Part shown: positions 52,862 through 61,256 of the stretch, in pieces
Layout: each line of letters starts with the position of its first letter
How positions within the stretch are numbered: the stretch's first letter is position 1
Source: Carnobacterium divergens DSM 20623
GTDB lineage: Bacteria; Bacillota; Bacilli; Lactobacillales; Carnobacteriaceae
Reading direction: 5' to 3'
Length of the DNA: 64,000 nucleotides
NCBI RefSeq assembly: GCF_000744255.1
Contig: NZ_JQLO01000001.1
Span: 620,001 to 684,000 of the forward strand
Notes under the pieces: generated by a model
Database searches by the model: none
What the model saw: the letters and a program-made list of their open reading frames with translations, nothing else
Told to the model about the DNA's origin: nothing
Made by a program: the position numbers and the translations under genes

Positions 52862-53875
52862 GTGTTTGGATTAGGTAGTAAGGATATTGGAATTGATTTA
52901 GGAACCGCAAATACCATGGTTTATGCAGATGGTAAAGGGATTGTCTTGAGAGAGCCTTCAGTCGTAGCAAAAAACACATCAACAGGTGAAATTGTTGCTG
53001 TTGGAGAAGAAGCTAGAAATATGATAGGTCGTACGCCAGGTTCAATCGTAGCCATTCGCCCAATGAAAGACGGCGTAATTGCAGATTATGAAACAACTGC
53101 AGCGATGATGAAATATTATATCCAAAAAACAATTGGAAAAACGAGTTCAAAACCATATGTAATGGTTTGTGTACCAAGTGGCGTAACGGAAGTTGAAAAA
53201 CGTGCTGTTATCGACGCAACTAGAATGGCTGGAGCAAAAGATGCTTTCATTATTGAAGAACCATTTGCAGCAGCAATCGGTGCAGGACTGCCAGTTATGG
53301 ACCCAACAGGTAGTATGGTTGTAGATATTGGTGGTGGAACAACAGACGTTGCAACTATTTCATTAGGCGGGATCGTAAGCAGTCGTTCAATCAGAATGGC
53401 CGGAGACCGTTTAGATGATGCAATTATTCATTATGTACGCAAAAAATACAATTTATTAATTGGTGAAAGAACAGCTGAAGCTGTTAAAATGGAAATCGGT
53501 TGTGCCTCTGTTGATAAAGCGGGAGAATATGGCGAAATGAGCGTTCGAGGACGTGACCTATTAACTGGTTTACCAAAAACAATCGAAATTTCTGCCGTTG
53601 ATGTTTCTCAATCACTTCAAGAAGTGGTAGAAGCAATTGTAGTGGCAGTTAAAGAAACACTTGAAGAAACATCACCTGAAATTTCTTCTGATGTAATTGA
53701 TCACGGAATTGTGCTAACTGGTGGTGGAGCTTTATTAAGAAACTTATCAGAAGTGATTGCAGATGAAACACAAGTTCCTGTTTTTGTAGCAAGCGAGCCA
53801 TTAGATTGCGTTGCTATTGGAACGGGTGAATCATTGAAACATATTGATTTATTTAAGAAAAAAGCAAATCGATAA
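52862..53875 (+). CDS. mreB: Rod shape-determining protein MreB
   Basis: MreB is the actin homologue that guides lateral wall synthesis in rods. The 337-residue protein has nucleotide-binding blocks [16 protein letters not shown] (11-26), [14 protein letters not shown] (about 158) and [11 protein letters not shown] (about 286). The GTG at 52862 is the only plausible start, with GAGAGGATG upstream. The N-terminal [14 protein letters not shown] is canonical. A terminator-like hairpin lies between it and mreC. Presence of MreBCD implies a rod-shaped cell. Confidence 0.97.
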   Translation: MFGLGSKDIGIDLGTANTMVYADGKGIVLREPSVVAKNTSTGEIVAVGEEARNMIGRTPGSIVAIRPMKDGVIADYETTAAMMKYYIQKTIGKTSSKPYVMVCVPSGVTEVEKRAVIDATRMAGAKDAFIIEEPFAAAIGAGLPVMDPTGSMVVDIGGGTTDVATISLGGIVSSRSIRMAGDRLDDAIIHYVRKKYNLLIGERTAEAVKMEIGCASVDKAGEYGEMSVRGRDLLTGLPKTIEISAVDVSQSLQEVVEAIVVAVKETLEETSPEISSDVIDHGIVLTGGGALLRNLSEVIADETQVPVFVASEPLDCVAIGTGESLKHIDLFKKKANR

Positions 53876-53902
53876 ACAGACACCAAAATACGTTTAGAAA
53901 CT

Positions 53903-53938
53903 GCGGGGAGTCTACAAACTTCCCGCTTCTTTTCTATT
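53903..53938 (+). terminator. Hairpin between mreB and mreC, likely terminator
   Basis: GCGGGGAGT pairs with ACTTCCCGC (one wobble), followed by a T-rich tail interrupted by C. It probably ends or attenuates the mreB transcript. Confidence 0.75.
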
Positions 53939-54013
53939 TAATAAGTTAAAACCAACAAGTTTTTTCAAGAAAATAAGTTTATGTAAAATAATATTAGTAT
54001 TTCAAACGAAATA

Positions 54014-54022
54014 TGGTAAAAT
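54014..54022 (+). promoter_or_regulatory. Candidate extended -10 of mreC-mreD-minC-minD
   Basis: TGGTAAAAT precedes mreC by 35 bases. The same extended -10 in the same context (ATATGGTAAAAT) occurs before ftsA. Confidence 0.5.
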
Positions 54023-54056
54023 AGAGAAGGCCTTCAAGGCAAAGTGGGGTGACGAG

Positions 54057-54908
54057 TTGCATCAATTTTTTTCAAATAAAAAATTAATTATTTTATTAGT
54101 CAGTGTAATTGTTTGTATGGGATTAATTGCCTATTCAATTAAGGAAAGAGCGAAATTACCAATCGTCCAACAATTCACCAATGACATTACTGCCATTACT
54201 GGTCGTATTTTTTCAAAACCAGCCAATGGAGTTGTAAGTTTTATTGATTCTGTGGAAGAATTAAAAAATACTTATGAAGAGAACCAATTGTTAAAATCAA
54301 AAATTGATAAACTTTATGAAACGCAAGTTGAATTAGCAGATTTAAAACAAGACAATAAAAAAATGCAAGAGCAGTTAGAGTTAACGGCAACGTTGTCTAA
54401 TTACAATCAAATTACAGGCAGTGTCATTGGTCGAAATCCTGACTCTTGGATTGATCAAATTATCGTGGATAAAGGCAGTAAAAATGGAATTGATAAAGGG
54501 ATGTCTGTCATGGCTGGTAATGGATTAGTTGGACGTATAGTAGAAGTGAGTCCAACAAGTTCAAAAGTCCAATTAATTACGACAGTCGATTCTAAGAAGA
54601 ACCGAGTTGCGGCTTTAGTACAAAGCGAGTCAGGACAAATTCATGGCATTATCAATGGGTACGACAAAGAAACAAAACGCTTAAAAATGGACCAAATCAC
54701 AACAGATGCTGAACCGAAAAAGGGCGACAAAGTTGTAACATCTGGTTTAGGTGGAATTACACCGTCAACATTATTAATCGGTACCGTTGATGAAGTGAAA
54801 TTAGATGCTCATGGACTATCAAAAGTAGCGTATATTACGCCTGCTGCTGATACAAATGATATTCGTTATGTAACAATTATTCAACGCGAAGCTGAAAGTG
54901 GTGAGTAA
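54057..54908 (+). CDS. mreC: Rod shape-determining protein MreC
   Basis: MreC is a bitopic protein that connects MreB to the periplasmic-side wall enzymes. The 283-residue protein has a short cytoplasmic start, a membrane helix at about 8-25, a coiled coil (70-110, YEENQLLKSKIDKLYETQ) and the beta-rich MreC domain with GMSVMAGNGLVGRIVEVSP near 145. It starts with TTG at 54057, 6 bases after GGGGTG. The stop abuts the mreD ATG. Confidence 0.94.
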   Translation: MHQFFSNKKLIILLVSVIVCMGLIAYSIKERAKLPIVQQFTNDITAITGRIFSKPANGVVSFIDSVEELKNTYEENQLLKSKIDKLYETQVELADLKQDNKKMQEQLELTATLSNYNQITGSVIGRNPDSWIDQIIVDKGSKNGIDKGMSVMAGNGLVGRIVEVSPTSSKVQLITTVDSKKNRVAALVQSESGQIHGIINGYDKETKRLKMDQITTDAEPKKGDKVVTSGLGGITPSTLLIGTVDEVKLDAHGLSKVAYITPAADTNDIRYVTIIQREAESGE

Positions 54909-55430
54909 ATGAATTCAAATTTAAAAAGTTCATTTTTACCACCATTAATTCTTTTCGTTTTTTTCTTGCTAGATGGTGTTTTAGCGGCTTTATTTTCAGA
55001 AACGTTGTATGGCAGCGACTATATCTTAGTTCCTCGCTTGACAGTGATTTTACTAGTAATGATGTCCTTTTATTTACCGAGAAATAGAATGTTGGTTATC
55101 GCGATTCTTTTTGGACTATTATTTGACAGTTATTACGTTGGAGTGTTAGGAATCTATGTTGCACTATTTCCAATTATCGTATACATTACTGAAAAATTAA
55201 CAAAGGTACTGCACCCAAATCCAATTGTTGTTGGAATGATGTTCATTATTGACTTAAGTTTGGTTGAAACGACCTTATACTTTTTTTATACGATTCTAAA
55301 AGAAACGACAATGGATTTTAATACTTTTATGGTAGAGCGACTAGGTCCAACCTTACTTTTAAATGTGGTGATCTTTATTTTCTTGTACTACCCACTGCAA
55401 AAACTTATGATGAAGTTAGAAAAAATGTAG
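54909..55430 (+). CDS. mreD: Rod shape-determining protein MreD
   Basis: The 173-residue integral membrane protein has about five helices and completes the MreBCD elongation complex. The ATG at 54909 directly follows the mreC stop; the ribosome site AAGTGGTGAG lies in the mreC end. Recognition rests on location, size, hydrophobic profile and stretches such as FGLLFDSYYVGVLGIY, since MreD sequences diverge fast. Confidence 0.9.
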   Translation: MNSNLKSSFLPPLILFVFFLLDGVLAALFSETLYGSDYILVPRLTVILLVMMSFYLPRNRMLVIAILFGLLFDSYYVGVLGIYVALFPIIVYITEKLTKVLHPNPIVVGMMFIIDLSLVETTLYFFYTILKETTMDFNTFMVERLGPTLLLNVVIFIFLYYPLQKLMMKLEKM

Positions 55431-55492
55431 GTTTGGTTTTTGGTTGATAACGAAGAATAAGCAATCAATGAAAAGCGTTGGGAGTTGTTAAA

Positions 55493-56185
55493 GTGAAACA
55501 AAGTGTAACGTTAAAAGGAACAAAAGATGGTTTTGTCTTAACTTTAGATGATACAGCTGCAATTGGAACGATTCATGATGAATTAGACCAATTGCTAGCG
55601 AACTTATTAGCTGAAAATAAATCAAAAGAAGCAGATAAAAAGGTTATTTCTCTTGAAATTAAAACTGGAAAGCGCCTTTTATCTGAAGCTGAAGTTAATG
55701 AATTAACAACTAAAATTTCAACAAATAGTCAATTTCAAATCAAGCAAATAAAGTCTGATGTTTTAACTTATGATACGGCGAACGAGTGGCATGAAGCAAA
55801 CAGCTTGCAAATGGAAATCCAAACAATCCGCAGTGGTCAAACGTTAACAGCTAAGGGAGATATTTTATTGATTGGGAAGGTTCACCCTGGTGGAAGTATT
55901 CGTGCGGATGGAAGTATTTTTATTATCGGTGAGTTGCTAGGTATTGCACATGCTGGATTTAGTGGCGATGATAGTGCAGTTGTTGTAGCTGATTTTCAAA
56001 CCGATGCACAGATTCGGATAGCAGACAATATTCAGATTATAGAAAACAAAACACATGAAAAAATAGAGTCAAATAGAAAAGAATTTGCGTACATCAATGA
56101 TTTGCATATTCTTGAATTTGCAACAGTGGAAAAACTAAAAGTGCTGCGGCCTAAAATGGACAAAGTGACAGGGGGATTAATGTAA
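55493..56185 (+). CDS. minC: Septum site-determining protein MinC
   Basis: MinC inhibits FtsZ assembly away from midcell when carried by MinD. The 230-residue protein has an N-terminal FtsZ-inhibiting domain and a C-terminal beta-helix (about 110-200, TLTAKGDILLIGKVHPGGSI) that binds MinD. The start is a GTG at 55493, 8 bases after GGGAG; an upstream TTG at 55478 is less likely. Its TAA shares a base with the minD ATG. Confidence 0.92.
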   Translation: MKQSVTLKGTKDGFVLTLDDTAAIGTIHDELDQLLANLLAENKSKEADKKVISLEIKTGKRLLSEAEVNELTTKISTNSQFQIKQIKSDVLTYDTANEWHEANSLQMEIQTIRSGQTLTAKGDILLIGKVHPGGSIRADGSIFIIGELLGIAHAGFSGDDSAVVVADFQTDAQIRIADNIQIIENKTHEKIESNRKEFAYINDLHILEFATVEKLKVLRPKMDKVTGGLM

Positions 56186-56973
56186 TGGGAACAGCGATTG
56201 TCATCACATCAGGAAAAGGTGGCGTAGGTAAGACAACTTCAACTGCCAATGTTGGAACGGCTTTAGCCTTACAAGGAAAGAAAGTTTGTTTAATCGATAT
56301 GGATATCGGACTACGCAATTTAGATGTGATTCTAGGCTTAGAAAATCGAATCATATATGATATTGTCGATGTCGTTGAAGGTCGAGCAAAATTGCATCAA
56401 GCCATTATTAAAGATAAACGTTTTAATGATAATTTATACTTATTACCAGCTGCACAAAATGCAGATAAAAGTTCAGTCAACGGGGAAGAAATGAAAGAAA
56501 TCGTTGATAGCTTACGTCCAGACTATGACTATATTTTAATTGATTGCCCAGCAGGAATTGAGCAAGGTTTTCAAAATTCAATTGCAGCTGCCGATATGGC
56601 AATTGTTGTTACAACACCAGAAATTTCTGCAGTTCGAGATGCTGATCGAATTATTGGTTTACTTGAACAAACAGAAATGGAACCACCACGTTTAATCATT
56701 AATCGTATTCGTAAACGCATGATGCAAGACGGTGAGGTATTGGATATCGACGAAATTACTAAACATCTGTCAATTGAACTATTAGGAATCGTTTTTGATG
56801 ATGATAGTGTAATCCGTTCTTCAAATAAAGGAGACCCAATTGTATTAGACCCAAAAAATCCAGCTTCGTTAGGTTACCGTAATATTGCGAGACGTGTCTT
56901 AGGTGAAACGGTGCCACTTATGTCATTAAAAAAAGAAAAGAAAAACTTTTTTCAAAAATTATTTGGCAAATAA
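56185..56973 (+). CDS. minD: Septum site-determining ATPase MinD
   Basis: MinD is the membrane-bound ParA-like ATPase that positions MinC. The 262-residue protein has the deviant Walker A SGKGGVGKTTSTAN (about 8-21), Walker B YILIDCPAGIE near 115, and a C-terminal amphipathic membrane helix (KKEKKNFFQKLFGK). It overlaps minC by one base. No minE is found, as in Bacillus, where DivIVA and MinJ place the system; divIVA is in this window and minJ is not. Confidence 0.96.
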   Translation: MGTAIVITSGKGGVGKTTSTANVGTALALQGKKVCLIDMDIGLRNLDVILGLENRIIYDIVDVVEGRAKLHQAIIKDKRFNDNLYLLPAAQNADKSSVNGEEMKEIVDSLRPDYDYILIDCPAGIEQGFQNSIAAADMAIVVTTPEISAVRDADRIIGLLEQTEMEPPRLIINRIRKRMMQDGEVLDIDEITKHLSIELLGIVFDDDSVIRSSNKGDPIVLDPKNPASLGYRNIARRVLGETVPLMSLKKEKKNFFQKLFGK

Positions 56974-57007
56974 AAAATTCTATGGTATAGTGATAAAAAA
57001 TAATAAA

Positions 57008-57290
57008 AGCTTTGAAGAGAAAAAGTAAGAATTAGGACTTTGTAGAGAGATTGCATTTGGTGAAAGCAATTAAGTACTGGTTTCTGAACACACATCTCTG
57101 AGCTAGCAGTTGAACCTCACCTATATGGGAGCTGTAAATTGACTCGGGTGTACCCGTTACAGTACTAACGTTTAGTCGTTTTGAACGTGATAAGGCAATT
57201 TTCCGTGAGGAAGTTGCAAAAAAAGGTGGAACCACGATACTTGTATAGTCGTCCTTTGATTTTCAATTTGAAAATCAAAGGACTTTTTTT
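57008..57290 (+). ncRNA. T-box leader of amino acid ABC transporter (probably histidine)
   Basis: The 379-base gap after minD contains a T-box. Stem I has AGAGA...TCTCT and the distal TTTGGTGAAAGCAA. In the specifier loop the bases GAACACACATCTC (57086-57098) give CAC (histidine) in two overlapping registers, 57089-57091 and 57091-57093; ACA (threonine) is the other reading. The T-box AAGGTGGAACCACG (57223-57236) has TGGA. The terminator GTCCTTTGATTTTCAA with its complement and seven T lies at 57251-57290. A T-box with an ABC transporter fits the known HisXYZ class. See the finding on the conflict with TGGA. Confidence 0.85.
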
Positions 57291-57352
57291 GTTTTCCAAG
57301 CGGACTGCAGCCAATTGAAAACAACTATTCTAAATAAAGGGGAGCGAATATA

Positions 57353-58150
57353 ATGAAGATTAAAATGAGTTTAGTATTAAGTATGATTGGAATATGTCTA
57401 TTACTCTTTGGTTGCGGCAATAGCAAAAATGAAAAAAATCAAACTGATGCAACAAAGGAAATTGAAAAAAGTGGCAAGCTAGTTGTTGGGCTAGACGATA
57501 CCTTTGCACCAATGAGCTATCGAGACAATAAAGGGGAAATCGTCGGATTTGATGTTGATTTAGCAAAAGAAGTAGGAAAAAAACTGAATTTAAAAATTGA
57601 TTTTCAAGCAATTGATTGGGCGATGAAGGAAACAGAGTTAAACGCCGGAAATATTGATTTAATCTGGAATGGCTACACAATTACACCAGAACGGAAATCA
57701 AAAGTTGCCTTTTCAGATGCTTATCTAGAAAATAGTCAATCCATTATCGTATTAAAAAAGAGTGAAATTCAGACAAAAAAAGAGCTAGCGGGTAAAGTGG
57801 TAGCTGCTCAACAAGCTTCAAGTGCAGTTGATGCAGTCTCCAAAAAAGAGCTGGCAACTTTTAAAAATAAAGAATTGATTGAATTTCCATCGAATAACGA
57901 TGTTTTTAATGACCTAGAAAGCAAACGTAGCGATGCCATTGTAGTTGACGAAGTATTGGCTCGTTATTACACCAAATTAAAGGGAGCAGATACCTACCGT
58001 ACATTGGAAGATACTTTTGGAAAAGAAGAGTATGGTGTTGGCTTACGGAAAAATGATAAAAAATTAAAAATGAAACTAAATGAAGCTCTAAAAGAATTAA
58101 AATCAGATGGAACCTACGATAAAATTTATAAAAAATGGTTTGCCGAGTAA
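57353..58150 (+). CDS. Amino acid ABC transporter substrate-binding lipoprotein
   Basis: The 265-residue binding protein of family 3 has a lipoprotein signal ending LLLFGC (Cys21). The polar amino acid-binding core is VVGLDDTFAPMSYRDNKGEI and FDVDLAKEVGKKL. It would bind an amino acid, probably histidine given the T-box upstream; glutamine or cystine binders look alike. AAGGGGAGCG precedes the ATG. First gene of a three-gene operon. Confidence 0.92.
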   Translation: MKIKMSLVLSMIGICLLLFGCGNSKNEKNQTDATKEIEKSGKLVVGLDDTFAPMSYRDNKGEIVGFDVDLAKEVGKKLNLKIDFQAIDWAMKETELNAGNIDLIWNGYTITPERKSKVAFSDAYLENSQSIIVLKKSEIQTKKELAGKVVAAQQASSAVDAVSKKELATFKNKELIEFPSNNDVFNDLESKRSDAIVVDEVLARYYTKLKGADTYRTLEDTFGKEEYGVGLRKNDKKLKMKLNEALKELKSDGTYDKIYKKWFAE

Positions 58151-58163
58151 AGGATGGATTGAG

Positions 58164-58799
58164 ATGACAATGATAATAGATTTATTACCCGCATTATTAG
58201 AGGGTTTGAAAACAACTTTACTGCTATTTGGAATTATTTTAGTAATTACGATTCCATTAGGTTTCTTAGTAGCTCTTATAAGAGTTTATGCACCAAAAGG
58301 AATTTCTGTAATCGTTCAATTATATATATATATCATGCGAGGAACCCCTTTATTGCTGCAACTAATGGTTGTGTTTTTCGGACTTCCACAAATTGGCATC
58401 ACATTGGACAGGTTTCCAGCTGCGATCATTGCTTTTGTGTTAAATTATACGGCTTATTATGCAGAAATTTTTCGTGGAGGAATTATGGCAGTTCCAAAAG
58501 GTCAGTATGAAGCTCTAAAAGTTTTAGGAATTGGAAAAATAAGAGGCTATCGTCGAATTATTATTCCTCAAGTCAGTCGAATGGTTTTGCCTTCAGTCGG
58601 CAATGAAGTGATTTCTTTAGTGAAAGATACCTCTTTAGTGTATATCTTAGGATTAGGAGAATTGCTAAGAGCAGGTCAAATTGCTTCGAATACCTATGCG
58701 TCCCTTATTCCATTTGTAGCAGTAGGAATAATCTATTTATTGATTACGGGTTTGGTGACAGTATTTTTAACTAATATCGAAAAGAAAATCCATTTTTAA
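58164..58799 (+). CDS. Amino acid ABC transporter permease
   Basis: This 211-residue permease of the HisM/GlnP type has about five helices and the coupling loop in QYEALKVLGIGKIRGYRRIIIPQ. The start at 58164 follows AAAGGATGG, 13 bases after the binding-protein stop; the longer frame overlapping that gene is not used. A single permease would act as a homodimer. Confidence 0.92.
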   Translation: MTMIIDLLPALLEGLKTTLLLFGIILVITIPLGFLVALIRVYAPKGISVIVQLYIYIMRGTPLLLQLMVVFFGLPQIGITLDRFPAAIIAFVLNYTAYYAEIFRGGIMAVPKGQYEALKVLGIGKIRGYRRIIIPQVSRMVLPSVGNEVISLVKDTSLVYILGLGELLRAGQIASNTYASLIPFVAVGIIYLLITGLVTVFLTNIEKKIHF

Positions 58800-58814
58800 A
58801 GGAGATTGAGCGTG

Positions 58815-59498
58815 ATGCTGCTAACTGTAGAAAAACTGACAAAAAAATTTAATGGAAAACCTGTTATTCAAGATTACAATTTCACCCTTAATAAAGGTGA
58901 AATTGTAACCTTGATTGGGAAATCTGGAACAGGCAAAACAACATTGATGCGTTTGATTAATCACTTGGAAAATGCAGATGCTGGTAATATTCGAATTGGC
59001 GATACTGTGCTATGCGAAATGAAACAAAATGGAATCATCGAGTATGCAAGTAAAAAAAAAATCTACAAGTATCATAATCAAATTGGCATGGTTTTTCAAA
59101 ATTATCAATTGTTTCCCAATTTAACTGTTCTTGAAAATTGTATCGAAGCCCCATTAGCTCAAAAAATTGACACGAAACAAAATTTAATAAAAAAAGCGAA
59201 AGAATTGTTAAATCAAGTAGGTTTAAATGAAAAAATAACAGCGATGCCTAGTGAATTATCAGGAGGACAACAGCAACGAGTAGCAATTGCTAGAGCTTTA
59301 ATGTTAAATCCAACAATTCTTTGCTTTGATGAACCAACTTCAGCACTTGATCGAGAATCAACGATTGAAATTGGAAAAATGATTCAAGAAATAGCAGCCG
59401 ATGGTACGGGAATATTAATTGTGACCCATGACAATGAATTTGCAAAAGATATTGGAACAAGAGTTGTTTGCTCAGACGAATTCCTTGATAATCACTAG
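58815..59498 (+). CDS. Amino acid ABC transporter ATPase
   Basis: The ATPase of about 227 residues has Walker A GKSGTGKTT near residue 33, signature LSGGQQQRV and Walker B ILCFDEPTSALD. It is of the GlnQ/HisP type. AAAGGAG lies upstream; ATG at 58815 and GTG at 58812 are both possible starts. The C-terminus is slightly shorter than in most GlnQ proteins. Last gene of the T-box operon; no obvious terminator follows before the rplU promoter. Confidence 0.93.
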   Translation: MLLTVEKLTKKFNGKPVIQDYNFTLNKGEIVTLIGKSGTGKTTLMRLINHLENADAGNIRIGDTVLCEMKQNGIIEYASKKKIYKYHNQIGMVFQNYQLFPNLTVLENCIEAPLAQKIDTKQNLIKKAKELLNQVGLNEKITAMPSELSGGQQQRVAIARALMLNPTILCFDEPTSALDRESTIEIGKMIQEIAADGTGILIVTHDNEFAKDIGTRVVCSDEFLDNH

Positions 59499-59514
59499 AT
59501 TCGCGAAAAAAGAT

Positions 59515-59543
59515 TGACCTATTGAATCAAATTTGGTATGATA
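59515..59543 (+). promoter_or_regulatory. Promoter of rplU-prp-rpmA
   Basis: TTGACC (59515-59520) and TATGAT (59538-59543) with 17-base spacing, a strong promoter. Confidence 0.8.
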
Positions 59544-59549
59544 TTACTG

Positions 59550-59656
59550 TTGTAAATGTGTAGCACCACAACTACAACCGCGCGGGAATGAGTCTTAAGT
59601 TCACACTTGTGACGCTCACAACGGCGAGTCTAAGTCTAATAAGGAGGTGCGAATAA
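59550..59656 (+). ncRNA. L21 ribosomal protein leader
   Basis: About 105 bases before rplU hold the features of Firmicutes L21 leaders: ACTACAACCGCGCGGGAATG and a GTCTTAAG...CTAAGTC helix around TTGTGACGCTCACAA. They are thought to be bound by L21 or another product of the operon for feedback control. Recognised by position and base pattern from memory. Confidence 0.75.
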
Positions 59657-59965
59657 ATGTACGCAATTATCAAAACTGGTGGAAAACAAGTTAAAGTTGA
59701 GGTAGGCCAAGCAATTTACGTTGAAAAATTAAACGTTGAAGCTGGTGAAACTGTAAGCTTTGATGAAGTAATCTTGGTAGGTGGCGAAGAAACAAAAGTT
59801 GGAGCTCCAACAATCGCCGGAGCTACTGTTGAAGGTACTGTAGAAAAACATGGTAAACAAAAGAAAGTTACTACGTATAAATACAAACCTAAAAAACATA
59901 CTCACCGTAAACAAGGTCACCGTCAACCGTATACAAAAGTTGTTATTAATGCAATTAACGCTTAA
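59657..59965 (+). CDS. rplU: 50S ribosomal protein L21
   Basis: The 102-residue large-subunit protein starts [18 protein letters not shown] and has the conserved [20 protein letters not shown]-terminus that binds 23S rRNA. AAGGAGGTG precedes the ATG. First gene of the conserved rplU-prp-rpmA operon. Confidence 0.98.
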   Translation: MYAIIKTGGKQVKVEVGQAIYVEKLNVEAGETVSFDEVILVGGEETKVGAPTIAGATVEGTVEKHGKQKKVTTYKYKPKKHTHRKQGHRQPYTKVVINAINA

Positions 59966-59982
59966 GAAAAGTGGTGTTCGAT

Positions 59983-60315
59983 ATGATTCAAGCATTATTC
60001 AATCGCGATAGCGATGGAAATCTAGTTTCTTTTGAAGTAACTGGACATGCAGAGTCAGGACCCGAAGGCAGCGACATTGTCTGTGCAGCTGTTTCGGCAT
60101 TGACTTTTGGAGCAACAAATAGTATTGAAGCTTTAGCTGGTTTCCAACCCTTAGTGGATATGGATGACGCAGTGAATGGTGGACATTTATATGTTGAAAT
60201 TCTACAAGACATTACCGGCGAACAGTTTCATATTGCTCAGATTCTTCTTGAGAGCTTGCGTCTATCGATTCAAGGAATTACAGAAGAATATCCTGAGTAT
60301 GTCAAAATGAATTAA
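59983..60315 (+). CDS. prp: Ribosomal-processing cysteine protease Prp
   Basis: Prp removes the N-terminal extension of L27 in Firmicutes and related phyla. With the ATG at 59983 the catalytic residues fall at His22 (GHAESG) and Cys34 (DIVCAAVSAL), the same positions as in Staphylococcus aureus Prp, which supports this start over GTG codons at 59971 and 59974. 110 residues. It lies between rplU and rpmA, the standard order, and its substrate is encoded 33 bases downstream. Confidence 0.95.
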   Translation: MIQALFNRDSDGNLVSFEVTGHAESGPEGSDIVCAAVSALTFGATNSIEALAGFQPLVDMDDAVNGGHLYVEILQDITGEQFHIAQILLESLRLSIQGITEEYPEYVKMN

Positions 60316-60348
60316 CAACCAATTAATTTACCAGGAGGTGCAACTCAT

Positions 60349-60636
60349 ATGTTGAAAATGAATTTACAATTCTTCGCCCACAAAAAAGGGGGCGGTTCTA
60401 CTACTAACGGACGTGACTCTAACTCTAAACGTTTAGGCGCTAAACGTGCAGATGGTCAAACAGTTTCAGGTGGTTCAATTTTATACCGTCAACGCGGTAC
60501 TAAAATTTATCCAGGTGTTAACGTTGGTATTGGTGGAGACGATACATTATTCGCTAAATGTGATGGTGTCGTTCGTTTCGAGCGTAAAGGTCGCGACAAA
60601 AAACAAGTTTCTGTGTATCCTGCAGTTGCTCAATAA
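60349..60636 (+). CDS. rpmA: 50S ribosomal protein L27 with cleavable N-terminus
   Basis: The 95-residue protein has the N-terminal extension [16 protein letters not shown]; Prp would cut between Phe9 and Ala10 so that the mature N-terminus can reach the peptidyl-transferase centre. The rest ([20 protein letters not shown]) is typical L27. CAGGAGGTG precedes the ATG. Ends at a strong terminator. Confidence 0.98.
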   Translation: MLKMNLQFFAHKKGGGSTTNGRDSNSKRLGAKRADGQTVSGGSILYRQRGTKIYPGVNVGIGGDDTLFAKCDGVVRFERKGRDKKQVSVYPAVAQ

Positions 60637-60646
60637 GCACGAATTC

Positions 60647-60682
60647 AAAAAGCTCTTCTACTTGTTAGAAGAGCTTTTTTTT
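60647..60682 (+). terminator. Terminator of rplU-prp-rpmA
   Basis: AAAAGCTCTTCTA pairs perfectly with TAGAAGAGCTTTT around CTTGT, with a T tail. Confidence 0.95.
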
Positions 60683-60713
60683 ATCAATCAATTCAATTAA
60701 GGGAGGGAAATTG

Positions 60714-61046
60714 ATGAGTGATTTAATAACAGGGATTGTAGGAATAGGTTTAGTTTTTGGTATTTTTATTATAGGGATCATTGCGTACATCAAACTATTG
60801 ATGTGGGTTTATTATGATGCCAATGCACGAAATATGAACGGCACATTAATTGTTGTACTTGTGGTTCTTTTCCAATTAATTCCAGGGTTAATAGTGTATC
60901 TTATACTTAGAAAACCAGTGCGTGATTTTGGATACCAAAATTCAAGAAATAGCCAGTTGTGGAAATCTTCTTTGAAGTATTATGGTATTTTATTTTTATG
61001 CCTGTTGATTGCTAGTTTATTGAGTTTTTTTGCTATGACAAACTGA
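60714..61046 (+). CDS. Small membrane protein of unknown function
   Basis: I do not recognise this 110-residue protein. It has three hydrophobic segments (about 4-30, 43-65 and 89-107) with a WVYYDANARNMNG loop after the first and a basic RKPVRDFG loop after the second. The sequence vaguely resembles small phospholipase-D-nuclease-N-like or zinc-ribbon-less membrane proteins, but that is not a firm match. GGGAGGGAAA precedes the ATG at 60714. The gene stands between the ribosomal operon terminator and the methyltransferase promoter. Confidence 0.7.
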   Translation: MSDLITGIVGIGLVFGIFIIGIIAYIKLLMWVYYDANARNMNGTLIVVLVVLFQLIPGLIVYLILRKPVRDFGYQNSRNSQLWKSSLKYYGILFLCLLIASLLSFFAMTN

Positions 61047-61125
61047 AATTAAAAAAAGAAAATAACCAATTAGTTTGTAAAAAAATTTTTATTTTGAAAA
61101 TTTTAACGAAAGATGAGGATTGCGC

Positions 61126-61154
61126 TTGAAACCTTGCTCGTTATTCGTTAAAAT
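61126..61154 (+). promoter_or_regulatory. Promoter of ytxK-ackA
   Basis: TTGAAA (61126-61131) and TAAAAT (61149-61154) with 17-base spacing. A leader of about 95 bases follows, with no structure I can identify. Confidence 0.65.
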
Positions 61155-61256
61155 GGTACAGGGAATACTACTTCACAAAACAGTTATGTTATTAGTGGAA
61201 ATAACTAACCCAAGTAAGATGAAATAGCGATATAGTAATGAAATGAGGTTGGAAAA

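Noticed and set aside
52717-52917. Minus-strand frame over the mreB promoter
   Set aside because: Overlaps the mreB start; low-complexity translation, no ribosome site.
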